In this document: in pieces, positions 24,980-35,063 of the stretch
Layout of the letters: every line of letters begins with the position of its first letter
Numbering within the stretch: position 1 is the stretch's first letter
Assembly (NCBI RefSeq): GCF_035918235.1
Contig: NZ_CP109485.1
Location: forward strand, 3,596,001-3,660,000
DNA from: Streptomyces sp. NBC_01445
GTDB lineage: Bacteria > Actinomycetota > Actinomycetes > Streptomycetales > Streptomycetaceae
Direction: 5' to 3'
Length of the DNA: 64,000 bases
Program-made: the position numbers and the translations under genes
The notes under the pieces: model-generated
The model's input: only the letters and a program-made list of their open reading frames with translations
What the model was told of the DNA's origin: nothing
The model's database searches: none

Positions 24980-25933
24980 CTACTCCCCCTCGTACGCCTC
25001 GACCAATTCCCGCGACCGCTTCACGTCGTCCGCGATGGCGACAAGGAGCGACTCGATCGAGTCGAACTTCGCCATGCCGCGCACATAGGCGAGGAAGTCG
25101 ACGGCGACGTGCAGCCCGTACAGGTCGAGGTCCACGCGGTCGATGGCGTAGGCCTCGACGGTGCGCTCGGTGCCGTCGAACTGCGGGTTGGTGCCCACGG
25201 AGATCGCGGCGGGCATCGCCTCGTCCCCCACGTGCAGCCAGCCCGCGTAGACGCCGTCCGCCGGGATCGCGGTGTGCGGGAGCGTCTCGACGTTGGCGGT
25301 CGGGAAGCCCAGCTCGCGGCCGCGCTGGGCGCCGCGCACGACCACGCCCTCGACGCGGTGCGGGCGGCCGAGGATCTCGCGCGCGCCCTCCATGTCACCC
25401 TCGGCGACGAGCCGCCGGGTCAGCGTGGACGAGAAGGGCTCGCCGCCGCCCGCCGAGCCGCTCACGTAGAGATCGACGACCTCGACCTCGAAGTCGTACG
25501 TCGTCCCCTGCTCGGCGAGGAACGCGACATTGCCCGCGGCGCGGTGGCCGAAGCGGAAGTTCGGCCCCTCGACGACGAGGCGCGCGTGCAGCTTGTCGAC
25601 CAGGACCTTCGCGACGAACTCGGCCGGCGACAGCTTCGAGAACTCGGTGGTGAACGGAAGGATCAGCAGGGCGTCGACGCCGAGCTCGGCCATCAGCTCC
25701 GCCCGGCGGTGGTGCGGGGCGAGCAGCGGAGGGTGGCTGCCGGGGCGCACGACCTCGCTGGGGTGCGGGTCGAAGGTGACCACGACGGCGGGCACACCGA
25801 GCTCACGGGCCCGTTCGACGGCCCGGCCGATGATCAACTGATGGCCGCGGTGCACTCCGTCGTAGGAGCCGATGGTGACGACGCTGCGCCCCCAGTCCTG
25901 GGGGATGTCCTCCAAGCCACGCCAGCGCTGCAC
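24980..25933 (-). CDS. ribF: bifunctional riboflavin kinase / FMN adenylyltransferase
   Basis: 317 residues, GTG start with GAGGAG upstream. The N-terminal half is a nucleotidyltransferase: TIGSYDGVHRGHQLI carries the HxGH-like motif and FDPHPSEV and PNFRFGHRA are family signatures. The C-terminal half is the riboflavin kinase, with GFPTANVE and the later TNPQFDGTERTVEAY. It converts riboflavin to FMN and FMN to FAD in the cytoplasm. It lies downstream of truB in the conserved ribosome/transcription block, separated from it by the large NTPase gene at 26100. Confidence 0.96.
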   Translation of the reverse strand: MQRWRGLEDIPQDWGRSVVTIGSYDGVHRGHQLIIGRAVERARELGVPAVVVTFDPHPSEVVRPGSHPPLLAPHHRRAELMAELGVDALLILPFTTEFSKLSPAEFVAKVLVDKLHARLVVEGPNFRFGHRAAGNVAFLAEQGTTYDFEVEVVDLYVSGSAGGGEPFSSTLTRRLVAEGDMEGAREILGRPHRVEGVVVRGAQRGRELGFPTANVETLPHTAIPADGVYAGWLHVGDEAMPAAISVGTNPQFDGTERTVEAYAIDRVDLDLYGLHVAVDFLAYVRGMAKFDSIESLLVAIADDVKRSRELVEAYEGE

Positions 25934-26099
25934 GGTGATTGCTCCTCGCGAACCTGTGTACGACTGTTACGTCTCTTTGCCGAATACGCAGGTCTAAGAG
26001 TGCCATGCCGAGCGCCCACGCCCCGCATCGGGAGGCGCCGGACCGGCATGGGCAGGTCAGGCGGGCACGCGCACCCCGGCCAGGGGCCTCTCGCCTGGA

Positions 26100-29000
26100 T
26101 CACGCCGGGGTCGCGGGGTCCGGTGCCGCACCTCGTGGCGCCGCCGGCGGTCGCCTGCTCCCCCAAGCTCCGGGCTGCGCTCGAGCAAGGGGGACCGTCA
26201 TCGCGTCGGCTCCCTCCTCCGCCTTGCGATGCACGGCACCGGACCCCGCTCCCTGATCGGGCGTGACCGAAACGAAGGGCCCCAGGCCCTCGATCACGCG
26301 GCGGGCGCTCGGCCCGACGAGGGCGGCCCACTCGCGCGGCGCCCCCTCCAGCCACCGGACGAGAAGGGCGGCGAACCCAGGCACCGAGTCGGCGGCCTCG
26401 ACGAGCCCGCGGTCGAAGCGTGCGGCTCCCTCCGGGGTGCGGACGAGCCGCTGTCCGGTGCGCCGCACCAGGTCGCGGGTGCGGGTCGCCCCCGCTCCCC
26501 CGGCGCTGCGGACGGCGGTCCGCAGGACGGCGTCGAGCACGTCCGGGTCGTCCTCGTGGGCGAGCAGTACGTCGAGGAGCTCGCCGCGCAGGGCGCGTGA
26601 GGCGCCGGTGCCGGGTGCGGCGAGGACGGGCGCGAGCGCGGCCCGCCCGGGGCCCGGACAGGTGCGGAGCAGCCTCGTGACGAGGGGGAAGAGGACAGCT
26701 CGCCCGGCCGGCCCGTGCTCCAGGCACCGGTCGACGTACGCGGCGATGTCCGCAGCGGCGTCGGGCCGGTCCGCCGAGAGGTCCTCGACGAGGGCGGCCG
26801 CCCGCCGCGCGAGTGCGGGCGCGGTCACGGCGGCGAGGGTCTCCAGCACGTCGGCCGCGCCGCCCGGCTCCCGCGCGCGGTCCCGGAAGGCGCGGAGGAC
26901 GGGCTCGGGGTGCGTGGCGAGGGCGGCGGCGAGCGCGCTCACGGGCAGCTGCGGTTCGCCGTCCGCAAACCGCTCCAGGGCGCGTGCCAGATAGGTGCCG
27001 CGGGTCTGCGGGTCGCGTACGAGGAGGGCGAGGGCGGTGCCGTGCGGGGCGCCGTCGGCGGTGCGGGCGAGCAGGGCGAGCGCGGCATAGCGCAGCAGGC
27101 TGCGGTCGGCGTCGGTGGCGACGTGCGGGGCGACCCGCAGGGCGTGGGCGACGGCGGACGCGTGGCGGGCGGGGCGCTCGTCGTGGGCCCAGCGGTCGAC
27201 GGCGCGGCACAGCGCGGACGGCTCCTCGTGGGCGAGCACGGCGAGGAGTTCGTCGCCGTGCGGGTGCGCACAGTCGGCGAGGGCCTCGGTGAGGTCGTCG
27301 ACGGCTCGGTGCCGGTGCGTGTGCAGGAGTGCCTGAGCTGCGGTGGCGACGGTCGCGTCGGGCAGGGCGGGCAGCGGCCGCGCGTCGTCGAACCAGCGGG
27401 TGAGGTGGACCTGGACACCGGCCGGGTCGGCGGCGAGCAGGTCGGCGACGGTGTCCAGGTGGCGGGCGTGGCTCCCGGGCGGCGGATCGTGCACGACGAG
27501 ACGGCGCAGGAGGCCGAGGCGGTCGGCGTCCGTGACAGGGATCCGGCGCCAGAACGAGGGGTCGAGGCGACCGCGGTCGGCGAGCGGTTCGAGCACCCCG
27601 AGATAGGGAGTGGCGTCGGGCACGCGCAGGAGCGCCTCCTCGACGAGGTGGGCCGCCCACCAGGAGGCGTCGGCGTCGCCGGGCGTGAGGGCCCTGAGCA
27701 CCAACTCGGCCAGATACCCGCCGAGTTGGGCCGGCCCCTGCTGCCGCTCGACGAGGAGGAGGGCCTGGACGACGGAGCCCGCGCGGTGCCGGGGAACGGG
27801 CACCGTGGGCGCGGCCCGGCCGGCGTCCCGGTCGCGATACACGAGCGCCCGCAGCGCCTCGTCCAGGTCCAGGTGCATGCCCTGGATCCAGTCGGCGACC
27901 TCCTCGTGCGCGAACCGGTAGCCGCGCCCCGCGGGGACGAGTACGCCTTCGGTGAGGACGGCCGGGGCCCACGCCGTGACGCCGCCGCCGCGCCGCCCCG
28001 GCAGCGCGCCCCAGGGGAACACCTCCTCGAACGCCTCGCGGTCCAACTCCCCCTGGCCCGGCCCAAGGCAGCGCCGCGCCGCCTCGTGGACCTGCCCGGA
28101 CACCCGGGCGGCGAGCCTGCGCACGGCCGTGCCGCGCAGCCCGTTCACCGCGGCGAGGCGCACCGCCACGCGCAGGCACATGAGGTCGAGATACGCGGCG
28201 AAGACGGCGTCCCGGTCGGCGCTGCCCGGCACGGGCCCGGGCAGCGCAGCCCGTACTTCGGCGAGGAGCCGCAGCGCGAGCGGATGCCGTGCGTCGCGGC
28301 CGGCGAGCGCGTCCTCGGGCAGCCCGTACCGCTCCCACGCCACGCGGGCCTGATCCCCGGTCAGCTCCCCCAGCGGGACACAGGCGGGCAGCCGCCCCGT
28401 CCGCCCGTACAGCACACGGGCCGGGAACAGCTCGCCCGCGCGCTCCCAGTACTCCCCCCGGCACGCCACGACGAGCCGCACGCCGGTCTCCCGCAGCCAG
28501 CGCGCCGTGCCCCCGGTCCACTCCGCCAGCCGGTGCGCCAGTACGGGCGGCATCTCCTCGGGCCCGTCGAGCAGCAGCACGAGGGGCCGGCCGGCGGCGC
28601 GTGCGGGCGCCGCGATCCGCTCCGGCGACACGTCACCGACGCCGGCGTCGCCGGGCTCCGGGCCCCCGGGCTCCCGGGTCTGTCCGGGGACGGCCCCGGG
28701 CAGTGACGCCGCGACGATGCGCCCGGCCCTGACCAGCGCCCGCCGCGCGGCGTCCGCCACGCTCCGGTCGTCGCCGTGCAGATCCGCGCCGCGCAGCCAG
28801 AGGGTGGGGGCGGGGTGGGCGCCACGTCCGCGTCGCGCGGCATACGCGGCGAGCTCCGTGGTACGGCCGCTGCCCGGCGCTCCCACGAGGGCGAGAACGG
28901 TCGCGTCGGACACCTCGAACTCGGCGAACTCCCTTGCCACTTCGGGGCGTTCGACCGGACCCGGATCGAGGACCGCGGCCGGCCCGTCGGACCCGACCGA

Positions 29001-29717
29001 GGTGGCCGTCAGCTGGAGTGAGCCCGCCAGGTTGAGTTCGTCCCCGTACACGGGCACGGTGGCCGCGTTCCGCGCGAGGAGTGCGGCGAGCGGCCCGTCC
29101 GGGGCGGCGGCAGCGGCCTCCGGCAGCGGCACGGCGTACCCGGCGGCGCGGTGTCCGGCCTCGAGCGCCGTGCCGAGAACGGCGAGGACGGAGCCTGAAG
29201 CGGCGTCGACGACGGGTCCCCCGGCGGCCCCTCCCCCGAGCCGCAGCGCGTCGCGGCCATCCGTGCCGATGGCCAGCTCCATGGCCCCGGGGACGATATG
29301 GAAGCCGTCGGTCGCGGTGTACGTGACGTCGACATGGCCGAGGACGCGCGCCTCGCGCCAGCCCCCGGCGGCGATCCGCACATACGCCCCGGCCCCGGCC
29401 GGGCCCCGGACGGCCACCGGCAGCGGGCGCATACCGAGGCCCTCCGTCGCGTCGGTACGGATGAGCGCGAGGGCCGACTCGGGCAGTGGGACGACATCGG
29501 CGGCGCCCACGACACAGGTGATCCCGCCGGGCGCGCGCAGCACGACGCGGCCGAGTCCGTCCACGACTTCATGGCTCGTGACGACGGTCCCGTGGTCGTC
29601 GGCGACGAAGCCGACGCCGCGCGGGCGTCCGGCCAGGTCGAAGACATGGACGAGGGGCGGACCGGTCCCGGGACCCGTCGCGTCCCCGTCTCCGGCCCGG
29701 GGGCCCAGTCCCGCCAT
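26100..29717 (-). CDS. degenerate trypsin-like domain fused to a STAND-type P-loop NTPase
   Basis: 1205 residues from an ATG with GGGAGG nine bases upstream. Residues about 20-200 have the beta-barrel pattern of a trypsin-like protease: GVGFVADDHGTVVTSH, a strand at 60-70, and GGGAAGGPVVDAASGSVLAV near 161-180. The catalytic Ser is replaced by Ala (GAAGGP instead of GxSGGP) and the Asp position reads SALALIR, so only the His (49) remains and proteolysis is unlikely. Residues 279-287 are a Walker A (GAPGSGRTT) and LVLLLDGPEE near 379-388 is a Walker B, as in NACHT/STAND proteins. The C-terminal ~600 residues are helical repeats. It is probably a ligand-sensing ATPase with a pseudo-protease head. 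Confidence 0.8.
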   Translation of the reverse strand: MAGLGPRAGDGDATGPGTGPPLVHVFDLAGRPRGVGFVADDHGTVVTSHEVVDGLGRVVLRAPGGITCVVGAADVVPLPESALALIRTDATEGLGMRPLPVAVRGPAGAGAYVRIAAGGWREARVLGHVDVTYTATDGFHIVPGAMELAIGTDGRDALRLGGGAAGGPVVDAASGSVLAVLGTALEAGHRAAGYAVPLPEAAAAAPDGPLAALLARNAATVPVYGDELNLAGSLQLTATSVGSDGPAAVLDPGPVERPEVAREFAEFEVSDATVLALVGAPGSGRTTELAAYAARRGRGAHPAPTLWLRGADLHGDDRSVADAARRALVRAGRIVAASLPGAVPGQTREPGGPEPGDAGVGDVSPERIAAPARAAGRPLVLLLDGPEEMPPVLAHRLAEWTGGTARWLRETGVRLVVACRGEYWERAGELFPARVLYGRTGRLPACVPLGELTGDQARVAWERYGLPEDALAGRDARHPLALRLLAEVRAALPGPVPGSADRDAVFAAYLDLMCLRVAVRLAAVNGLRGTAVRRLAARVSGQVHEAARRCLGPGQGELDREAFEEVFPWGALPGRRGGGVTAWAPAVLTEGVLVPAGRGYRFAHEEVADWIQGMHLDLDEALRALVYRDRDAGRAAPTVPVPRHRAGSVVQALLLVERQQGPAQLGGYLAELVLRALTPGDADASWWAAHLVEEALLRVPDATPYLGVLEPLADRGRLDPSFWRRIPVTDADRLGLLRRLVVHDPPPGSHARHLDTVADLLAADPAGVQVHLTRWFDDARPLPALPDATVATAAQALLHTHRHRAVDDLTEALADCAHPHGDELLAVLAHEEPSALCRAVDRWAHDERPARHASAVAHALRVAPHVATDADRSLLRYAALALLARTADGAPHGTALALLVRDPQTRGTYLARALERFADGEPQLPVSALAAALATHPEPVLRAFRDRAREPGGAADVLETLAAVTAPALARRAAALVEDLSADRPDAAADIAAYVDRCLEHGPAGRAVLFPLVTRLLRTCPGPGRAALAPVLAAPGTGASRALRGELLDVLLAHEDDPDVLDAVLRTAVRSAGGAGATRTRDLVRRTGQRLVRTPEGAARFDRGLVEAADSVPGFAALLVRWLEGAPREWAALVGPSARRVIEGLGPFVSVTPDQGAGSGAVHRKAEEGADAMTVPLARAQPGAWGSRRPPAAPRGAAPDPATPA

Positions 29718-29885
29718 CGTCGAACCTCCCGCCACGCCCCGTAGGACCGACGGTAGGCGCGCGGTGATCAGCGGAACAGGCGCCGGAGCGAACGCGCCCC
29801 CTTCCACTCCCTCGGTTCACTCCGAGCGCCCGCCCGAAGGGGTGAACAGATCGGGGGTGATGGATAGACCCTTGGAGAGGGGGAT

Positions 29886-29925
29886 CGTGGAGCGGCACGC
29901 GGCTGACTGCGCGCGCCGCTCCACG
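29886..29925 (-). terminator. terminator hairpin after truB
   Basis: An 11-bp perfect inverted repeat, CGTGGAGCGGC (29886-29896) and its complement (29915-29925), around an 18-base GC-rich loop. On the minus strand it begins about 20 bases after the truB stop. Confidence 0.65.
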
Positions 29926-29944
29926 GCGGGGGCCGGCGAAGAGA

Positions 29945-30853
29945 TCAGCCGAAGACGGCGAGGCTCTTCGCCTTGCCCTTCGACTCCTCCACGAGCGCGA
30001 GGAACACGCCCTCGGGGTCGAACACGGCGACGGGCCCGGCGCCCGCGTACTCGCCCGGCACCTCCAAACGGACCCCGTTGAGCAACAGCTTGGCGCGCTT
30101 GGCGTCCACGTCCCAGCGGGGGAACGCGGCGGTCGCGGCGTCCGCGACGGGCATCACGGTCAGCTCCTCCTGGAGCTGGTCGAGGGTGCGCGCGGAGTCC
30201 AGCTTGTAGGGGCCGACCCGCGTGCGCCGCAGCGCCGTGAGGTGACCGCCGACGCCGAGGTCGGCACCCAGGTCCCTGGCGAGGGCCCGGATGTACGTCC
30301 CTGACGAGCAGACCACCGAGACGACCAGGTCGAGGACCGGGGTGCCGTCCTCGGCGACCGCGTCCCTGATGTCGTAGACGGTGAAGGACGAGACGGTGAC
30401 CGGCCGCGCCGGGATCTCGAACTCCTCGCCCTCGCGGGCCCGCTTGTAGGAACGCACGCCGTTGATCTTGATGGCGCTGACCTTGGACGGGACCTGCATG
30501 ATGGCGCCGGTCAGCTTGGCGACCCCGGCGTCGATCGCGTCGCGGGCCACGCCGGACGCGTCGGTGGACGACGTGAGGTCGCCCTCGGCGTCGTCGGTCA
30601 GCGTGTTCTGGCCGAGCCGGATCGTGCCCAGGTACTCCTTCTCGGTCAGCGCGAGATGGCCGAGCAGCTTGGTCGCCCGCTCCACGCCGAGGACCAGGAC
30701 ACCGGTCGCCATGGGGTCGAGCGTGCCCGCGTGGCCGACGCGGCGGGTCTTCGCGATCCCGCGCATCTTGGCCACCACGTCGTGCGAAGTGAAGCCCGAC
30801 GGCTTGTCGACAATGACAAGACCGTCGGGCGTCGGGGTGTTCTTCTGCGTCAT
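29945..30853 (-). CDS. truB: tRNA pseudouridine(55) synthase
   Basis: 302 residues. The GLVIVDKPSGFTSHDVV start and the catalytic motif HAGTLDPMATGVL (nucleophile Asp46) are those of TruB, which makes pseudouridine 55 in the T-loop of tRNAs. KINGVRSYKRAREGE and SSGTYIRALARDLG are further conserved substrate-binding motifs, and the C-terminus has a small extra domain. The start overlaps the rbfA stop (ATGA), so the two are co-translated. Confidence 0.96.
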   Translation of the reverse strand: MTQKNTPTPDGLVIVDKPSGFTSHDVVAKMRGIAKTRRVGHAGTLDPMATGVLVLGVERATKLLGHLALTEKEYLGTIRLGQNTLTDDAEGDLTSSTDASGVARDAIDAGVAKLTGAIMQVPSKVSAIKINGVRSYKRAREGEEFEIPARPVTVSSFTVYDIRDAVAEDGTPVLDLVVSVVCSSGTYIRALARDLGADLGVGGHLTALRRTRVGPYKLDSARTLDQLQEELTVMPVADAATAAFPRWDVDAKRAKLLLNGVRLEVPGEYAGAGPVAVFDPEGVFLALVEESKGKAKSLAVFG

Positions 30854-31317
30854 TCCGAGGCTTCGCCGTCCTCGTCCGCGCCGTCCTCGTCCTCGTCCTC
30901 GGGCTTGCGGTACGGGTCCGCACCCCCGGCGAACTCGGCACCGGCGGACGCCTCCCGGACCTTCGCGTCCGAGATCCTGGCCTTGTCGAGGAGGTCATCG
31001 ATGGCCTTGGCGTTGTCCGGCAGGGCGTCCGCCACGAAGGCCAGGGTCGGCGTGAACTTCACACCGGCCGCCTGGCCCACCGCCGAACGGAGTACGCCCT
31101 TGGCGCTCTCGAGGCCGGCCGCGGCAGCGGCACGCTCCTCGTCGTCGCCGTAGACCGTGTAGAAGACGGTCGCCTCCCGCAGGTCACCCGTCACCCGGGT
31201 GTCGGTGATGGTCACGTGCGTACCGAGCCGCGGGTCCTTGATCCCGCGCTGGAGCTTCTTGGCCACCACCTCTCGGATGAGGTCCGCCAGCCTTTTCGCC
31301 CGCGCGTTGTCGGCCAC
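30850..31317 (-). CDS. rbfA: 30S ribosome-binding factor A
   Basis: 155 residues, GTG start. The KH-like core is recognisable from ADLIREVVAKKLQ, DPRLGTHVTITDTRVTGDL and AVGQAAGVKFTPTLAFVAD. RbfA helps 30S subunit maturation and 16S rRNA 5' end processing. The C-terminus (after about 125) is an acidic tail rich in Glu and Asp, as in other actinobacterial forms. It sits between the DUF503 gene and truB in the conserved operon order. Confidence 0.95.
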   Translation of the reverse strand: MADNARAKRLADLIREVVAKKLQRGIKDPRLGTHVTITDTRVTGDLREATVFYTVYGDDEERAAAAAGLESAKGVLRSAVGQAAGVKFTPTLAFVADALPDNAKAIDDLLDKARISDAKVREASAGAEFAGGADPYRKPEDEDEDGADEDGEASE

Positions 31318-31350
31318 TGCGCCGTCTCCTTCTTCGCCTTGCTCTTAAAG

Positions 31351-31644
31351 TCAGTCTTCGTCGCCGTGGAGCCTGCGTCGAACGGAGAGCAGCTCCACCT
31401 CGGGACGGGCGGCGATCAGACGCTCGCACCGGTCCAGTACGTCCGTGAGGTGCCCCGTGTCCCCGGAGACCATCGCCAGGCCGATCTCGGCCCTGCGGTG
31501 AAGTTCCTGGTTCCCGGTCTCCGCCGCACTCACCGCGTACTTGCGCTGGAGTTCGGCAACTATCGGGCGGATCACGGAGCGTTTCTCCTTCAGCGAGTGA
31601 ACGTCGCCGAGGAGCAGATCAAAGGACAGAGTCCCCACATACAT
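31351..31644 (-). CDS. DUF503 (YlxP-like) protein
   Basis: 97 residues, the normal length for this family. The conserved LLGDVHSLKEKRSVIRPIV motif is intact at residues about 11-30. Small ferredoxin-like fold; co-located with infB and rbfA in many Gram-positive genomes, so it is considered linked to ribosome maturation, but no function is established to my knowledge. I chose the first ATG of ATGTATGTGGGG; the longer frame upstream would extend into a region with no ribosome-binding site. Confidence 0.9.
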   Translation of the reverse strand: MYVGTLSFDLLLGDVHSLKEKRSVIRPIVAELQRKYAVSAAETGNQELHRRAEIGLAMVSGDTGHLTDVLDRCERLIAARPEVELLSVRRRLHGDED

Positions 31645-31727
31645 GTGTGTCCGGATGTCCCGCCGGTTCGGGTTCGTGGCCCCGCCAACCACTTGGCAGG
31701 GACACCAGAACCGTACACGCAACGGCC

Positions 31728-31766
31728 GGGGCCGATCGACGGGATTTCGTCCCGCCGACCGGCCCC
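31728..31766 (-). terminator. terminator hairpin after infB
   Basis: On the minus strand GGGGCCGGTCGGCGGGA and TCCCGTCGATCGGCCCC pair along 17 positions, two of them G-U wobbles, around a five-base loop. It starts about 20 bases after the infB stop and precedes the DUF503 gene, so it may separate infB from the downstream genes or attenuate transcription. Confidence 0.7.
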
Positions 31767-31785
31767 GACCTTCACCGTGCGCGGA

Positions 31786-34700
31786 TCAGGCGCGCGGCTT
31801 CTCGCGCATCTCGTACGTCGCGATGACGTCGTCGATCTTGATGTCGTTGAAGTTTCCGAGGTTGATACCGCCCTCGAAGCCTTCGCGGATCTCAGTGACG
31901 TCGTCCTTGAAGCGACGCAGACCGGAGATGTTGAGGTTCTCCGCGATGACCTTGCCATCGCGCAGCAGGCGCGCCTTGGTGTTGCGCTTGACCTCGCCGG
32001 ACCGGACGAGCACACCGGCGATGTTGCCCAGCTTGGACGAGCGGAAGATCTCGCGGATCTCCGCCGTGCCGAGCTCGACCTCTTCGTACTCCGGCTTGAG
32101 CATGCCCTTGAGGGCCGCCTCGATCTCCTCGATGGCCTGGTAGATCACCGAGTAGTAGCGGACGTCGACGCCCTCGCGGTCCGCCATCTGGGCCGCGCGG
32201 CCCGCAGCGCGGACGTTGAAGCCGATGACGATCGCGTCGGAGCCGGTCGCCAGGTCGATGTCCGACTCGGTGACGGCACCCACGCCGCGGTGCAGGACGC
32301 GGATGTCGACCTCTTCGCCGACGTCGAGCTGGAGCAGCGAGGACTCGAGAGCCTCCACCGAACCGGACGCGTCGCCCTTGATGATGAGGTTGAGTTCCTG
32401 CACCAGACCGGCCTTGAGGGCCTCGTCCAGGTTCTCCAGGGAGAACCGGACGCCACGCCGCGCGAAGTTGGCGTTGCGCTCGCGAGCGGCACGCTTCTCG
32501 GCGATCTGACGGGCCGTACGGTCCTCGTCGACCACCAGGAAGTTGTCGCCGGCACCCGGGACGTTGGTGAGACCGAGAACGAGGACGGGGGTCGAGGGAC
32601 CCGCTTCCTCGACGTTGTTGCCGTTGTCGTCGAGCATCGCGCGGACACGGCCGTACGCGTCGCCGACGACCATCGTGTCACCGATGCGCAGCGTGCCGCG
32701 CTGGACGAGGACGGTCGAGACGGCACCGCGACCACGGTCGAGGTGGGACTCGATCGCAATACCCTGCGCGTCCTGCTCCGGGTTGGCCCGCAGGTCGAGC
32801 GAGGCGTCCGCGGTCAGGACCACGGCCTCGAGCAGGGAGTCGATGTTCAGACCCTGCTTGGCGGAGATGTCGACGAACATCGTGTCGCCGCCGTACTCCT
32901 CGGCCACCAGACCGAACTCGGTGAGCTGACCGCGCACCTTGGTCGGGTCGGCACCCTCGACGTCGATCTTGTTGACCGCGACGACGATCGGCACGCCGGC
33001 CGCCTTCGCGTGGTTGAGCGCCTCGATCGTCTGAGGCATGACGCCGTCGTTGGCCGCGACCACGAGGATCGCGATGTCGGTCGACTTCGCACCACGGGCA
33101 CGCATGGCGGTGAACGCCTCGTGACCCGGGGTGTCGATGAAGGTGATCCGACGCTCTTCCTCGTTGACCTCGGTGGAGACCTGGTACGCACCGATGTGCT
33201 GCGTGATACCGCCGGCCTCGCCCGCGACGACGTTCGTCTTGCGGATGGTGTCGAGCAGTCGGGTCTTACCGTGGTCGACGTGACCCATGACGGTCACGAC
33301 CGGCGGACGCGCGACGAGGAACTCCTCGCCACCCTCGTCCTCGCCGAACTCGATGTCGAAGGACTCGAGCAGCTCGCGGTCCTCCTCCTCGGGGCTGACG
33401 ATCTCGAGGATGTAGTTCATCTCATCCGCGAGGAGCTTCAGCGTCTCGTCGGAGACGGACTGCGTGGCAGTGACCATCTCGCCGAGGTTCATCATCACGG
33501 CGACGAGCGACGCCGGGTTGGCGTTGATCTTCTCCGCGAAGTCGGTGAGGGAGGCACCGCGCGACAGACGGACGGACTGTCCGTTGCCGCGAGGCAGCAT
33601 GACGCCGCCGACCGACGGGGCCTGCATGGCCTCGTACTCCTGGCGCCTCTGCCGCTTCGACTTACGGCCACGACGGGCGGGCCCGCCGGGACGGCCGAAC
33701 GCACCCTGCGTGCCACCACGGGCACCGGGACCACCGGGACGACCGCCACCGGGACGACCGGCGAAGCCGCCACCGCCACCGGGACGACCGGCGAAACCGC
33801 CACCGCCGCCACCGGGACGACCGGCGAAACCGCCACCGCCGCCACCGGGACCGGCCGGACGACCGGCGAAGCCGCCGCCGCCACCGGGACGACCGCCGCC
33901 GCCACCCGGGCGACCGCCGCCGCCGGGACCACGGCCACCGCCGGGGCCACCACCGGGACGCGGGCTGCCGGCAGCGGGACGCTGCGGCATCATGCCCGGG
34001 TTCGGACGGTTACCACCGGGGGCACCACCGGGACGCGGAGCGCCGGCCTGCGGACGGGGCATGCCGCCCGGAGTCGGACGGGCGCCGCCCTGACCACCCT
34101 GCGGACGCGGGGCGCCACCGGGGCCACCCTGCGGACGCGGGCCGCCGGGGCCACCCTGGCCGCCGCCGGGACGCGGGGCACCGCCGGGACGGGGCGCCTG
34201 GGGGCGCGCCATGCCGGTGGAGCCACCAGAGGTGAACGGGTTGTTACCGGGACGCGGGCCGGCGGGACGACCGCCGGGACGCTGGCCCTGACCCTGACCC
34301 TGACCGCCGGGGCGCGGAGCACCCTGACGGTCGCCACGGTCGCCGCGCTCGCCACGGCCCTGACCCTGAGCACCCTGGCCGGGACCGGCCGGACGGGCGC
34401 CACCGGGCTTGGGGGCACCGGGACGGGCACCCGGACGCGGGCCGGCTGCCGGGGAGGCCGCGGGGGCCTGGGCAGCGGGAGCGGCCGGAGCCGCGGGCGG
34501 CGCCGTGAACTCGGGCGCGGCCGGGGCCGGAGCCGCGGGACGCGGAGCCGGCTTCGGGCCGGGCGTCGGACGCTGACCGGCGGCCGGGGTCACCGGGGCG
34601 GCGGCAGCGGGCTTCTCCGCGGCGGACGGCCGAGGAGAAGGCGCAGCCGGCGGGCGCGGAGCAGCAGGCTTTGCGGCCTGTGCCGGAGACGGGGTCGGAC

Positions 34701-34917
34701 GGGCCGGCGAGGGCTTCGCGGGCGCGGCCTTGCGGGCGGCGGGCTTGCCGCCGCCACTGCCCTGCTGGAGGGCGTCAGTCAGCTTGCGTACTACAGGCGC
34801 CTCGATCGTCGAGGACGCCGAACGGACAAATTCACCGAGTTCTTGGAGCTTGGCCATGACGACCTTGCTCTCCACCCCGAACTCCTTGGCGAGTTCGTAT
34901 ACCCGGACCTTAGCCAC
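31786..34917 (-). CDS. infB: translation initiation factor IF-2
   Basis: 1043 residues. GTG start after AAAAGGAG; it begins [18 protein letters not shown], the IF2N domain. Residues about 60-420 are a long low-complexity region of Pro, Gly, Arg and Ala (repeats such as [11 protein letters not shown]), longer than in many bacteria but typical of Streptomyces. The GTPase core has [12 protein letters not shown] (about 543-554), DTPGHEAF and NKID, followed by the beta-barrel and C-terminal initiator-tRNA-binding domains. IF-2 places fMet-tRNA on the 30S subunit and promotes 50S joining. Upstream of DUF503-rbfA-truB, downstream of nusA-ylxR. Confidence 0.97.
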   Translation of the reverse strand: MAKVRVYELAKEFGVESKVVMAKLQELGEFVRSASSTIEAPVVRKLTDALQQGSGGGKPAARKAAPAKPSPARPTPSPAQAAKPAAPRPPAAPSPRPSAAEKPAAAAPVTPAAGQRPTPGPKPAPRPAAPAPAAPEFTAPPAAPAAPAAQAPAASPAAGPRPGARPGAPKPGGARPAGPGQGAQGQGRGERGDRGDRQGAPRPGGQGQGQGQRPGGRPAGPRPGNNPFTSGGSTGMARPQAPRPGGAPRPGGGQGGPGGPRPQGGPGGAPRPQGGQGGARPTPGGMPRPQAGAPRPGGAPGGNRPNPGMMPQRPAAGSPRPGGGPGGGRGPGGGGRPGGGGGRPGGGGGFAGRPAGPGGGGGGFAGRPGGGGGGFAGRPGGGGGFAGRPGGGRPGGPGARGGTQGAFGRPGGPARRGRKSKRQRRQEYEAMQAPSVGGVMLPRGNGQSVRLSRGASLTDFAEKINANPASLVAVMMNLGEMVTATQSVSDETLKLLADEMNYILEIVSPEEEDRELLESFDIEFGEDEGGEEFLVARPPVVTVMGHVDHGKTRLLDTIRKTNVVAGEAGGITQHIGAYQVSTEVNEEERRITFIDTPGHEAFTAMRARGAKSTDIAILVVAANDGVMPQTIEALNHAKAAGVPIVVAVNKIDVEGADPTKVRGQLTEFGLVAEEYGGDTMFVDISAKQGLNIDSLLEAVVLTADASLDLRANPEQDAQGIAIESHLDRGRGAVSTVLVQRGTLRIGDTMVVGDAYGRVRAMLDDNGNNVEEAGPSTPVLVLGLTNVPGAGDNFLVVDEDRTARQIAEKRAARERNANFARRGVRFSLENLDEALKAGLVQELNLIIKGDASGSVEALESSLLQLDVGEEVDIRVLHRGVGAVTESDIDLATGSDAIVIGFNVRAAGRAAQMADREGVDVRYYSVIYQAIEEIEAALKGMLKPEYEEVELGTAEIREIFRSSKLGNIAGVLVRSGEVKRNTKARLLRDGKVIAENLNISGLRRFKDDVTEIREGFEGGINLGNFNDIKIDDVIATYEMREKPRA

Positions 34918-35063
34918 TTCGCTCCTTTTAGGTCCGGGTTACGCCGGACCGTCGCTACTTCATGGGCGTACTCATCGCGTGCTCATCGAGTGCTCATCGC
35001 AATCTCGACCTACTTCCAACTCGCGGGGGTACCAGGACCGCACGGGGTCCCGTACGGCACGTT

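Noticed and set aside
29097..29240. Active trypsin-like protease in the NTPase fusion
   Set aside because: The GxSGGP serine is Ala and the Asp position is not acidic, so I call it degenerate.
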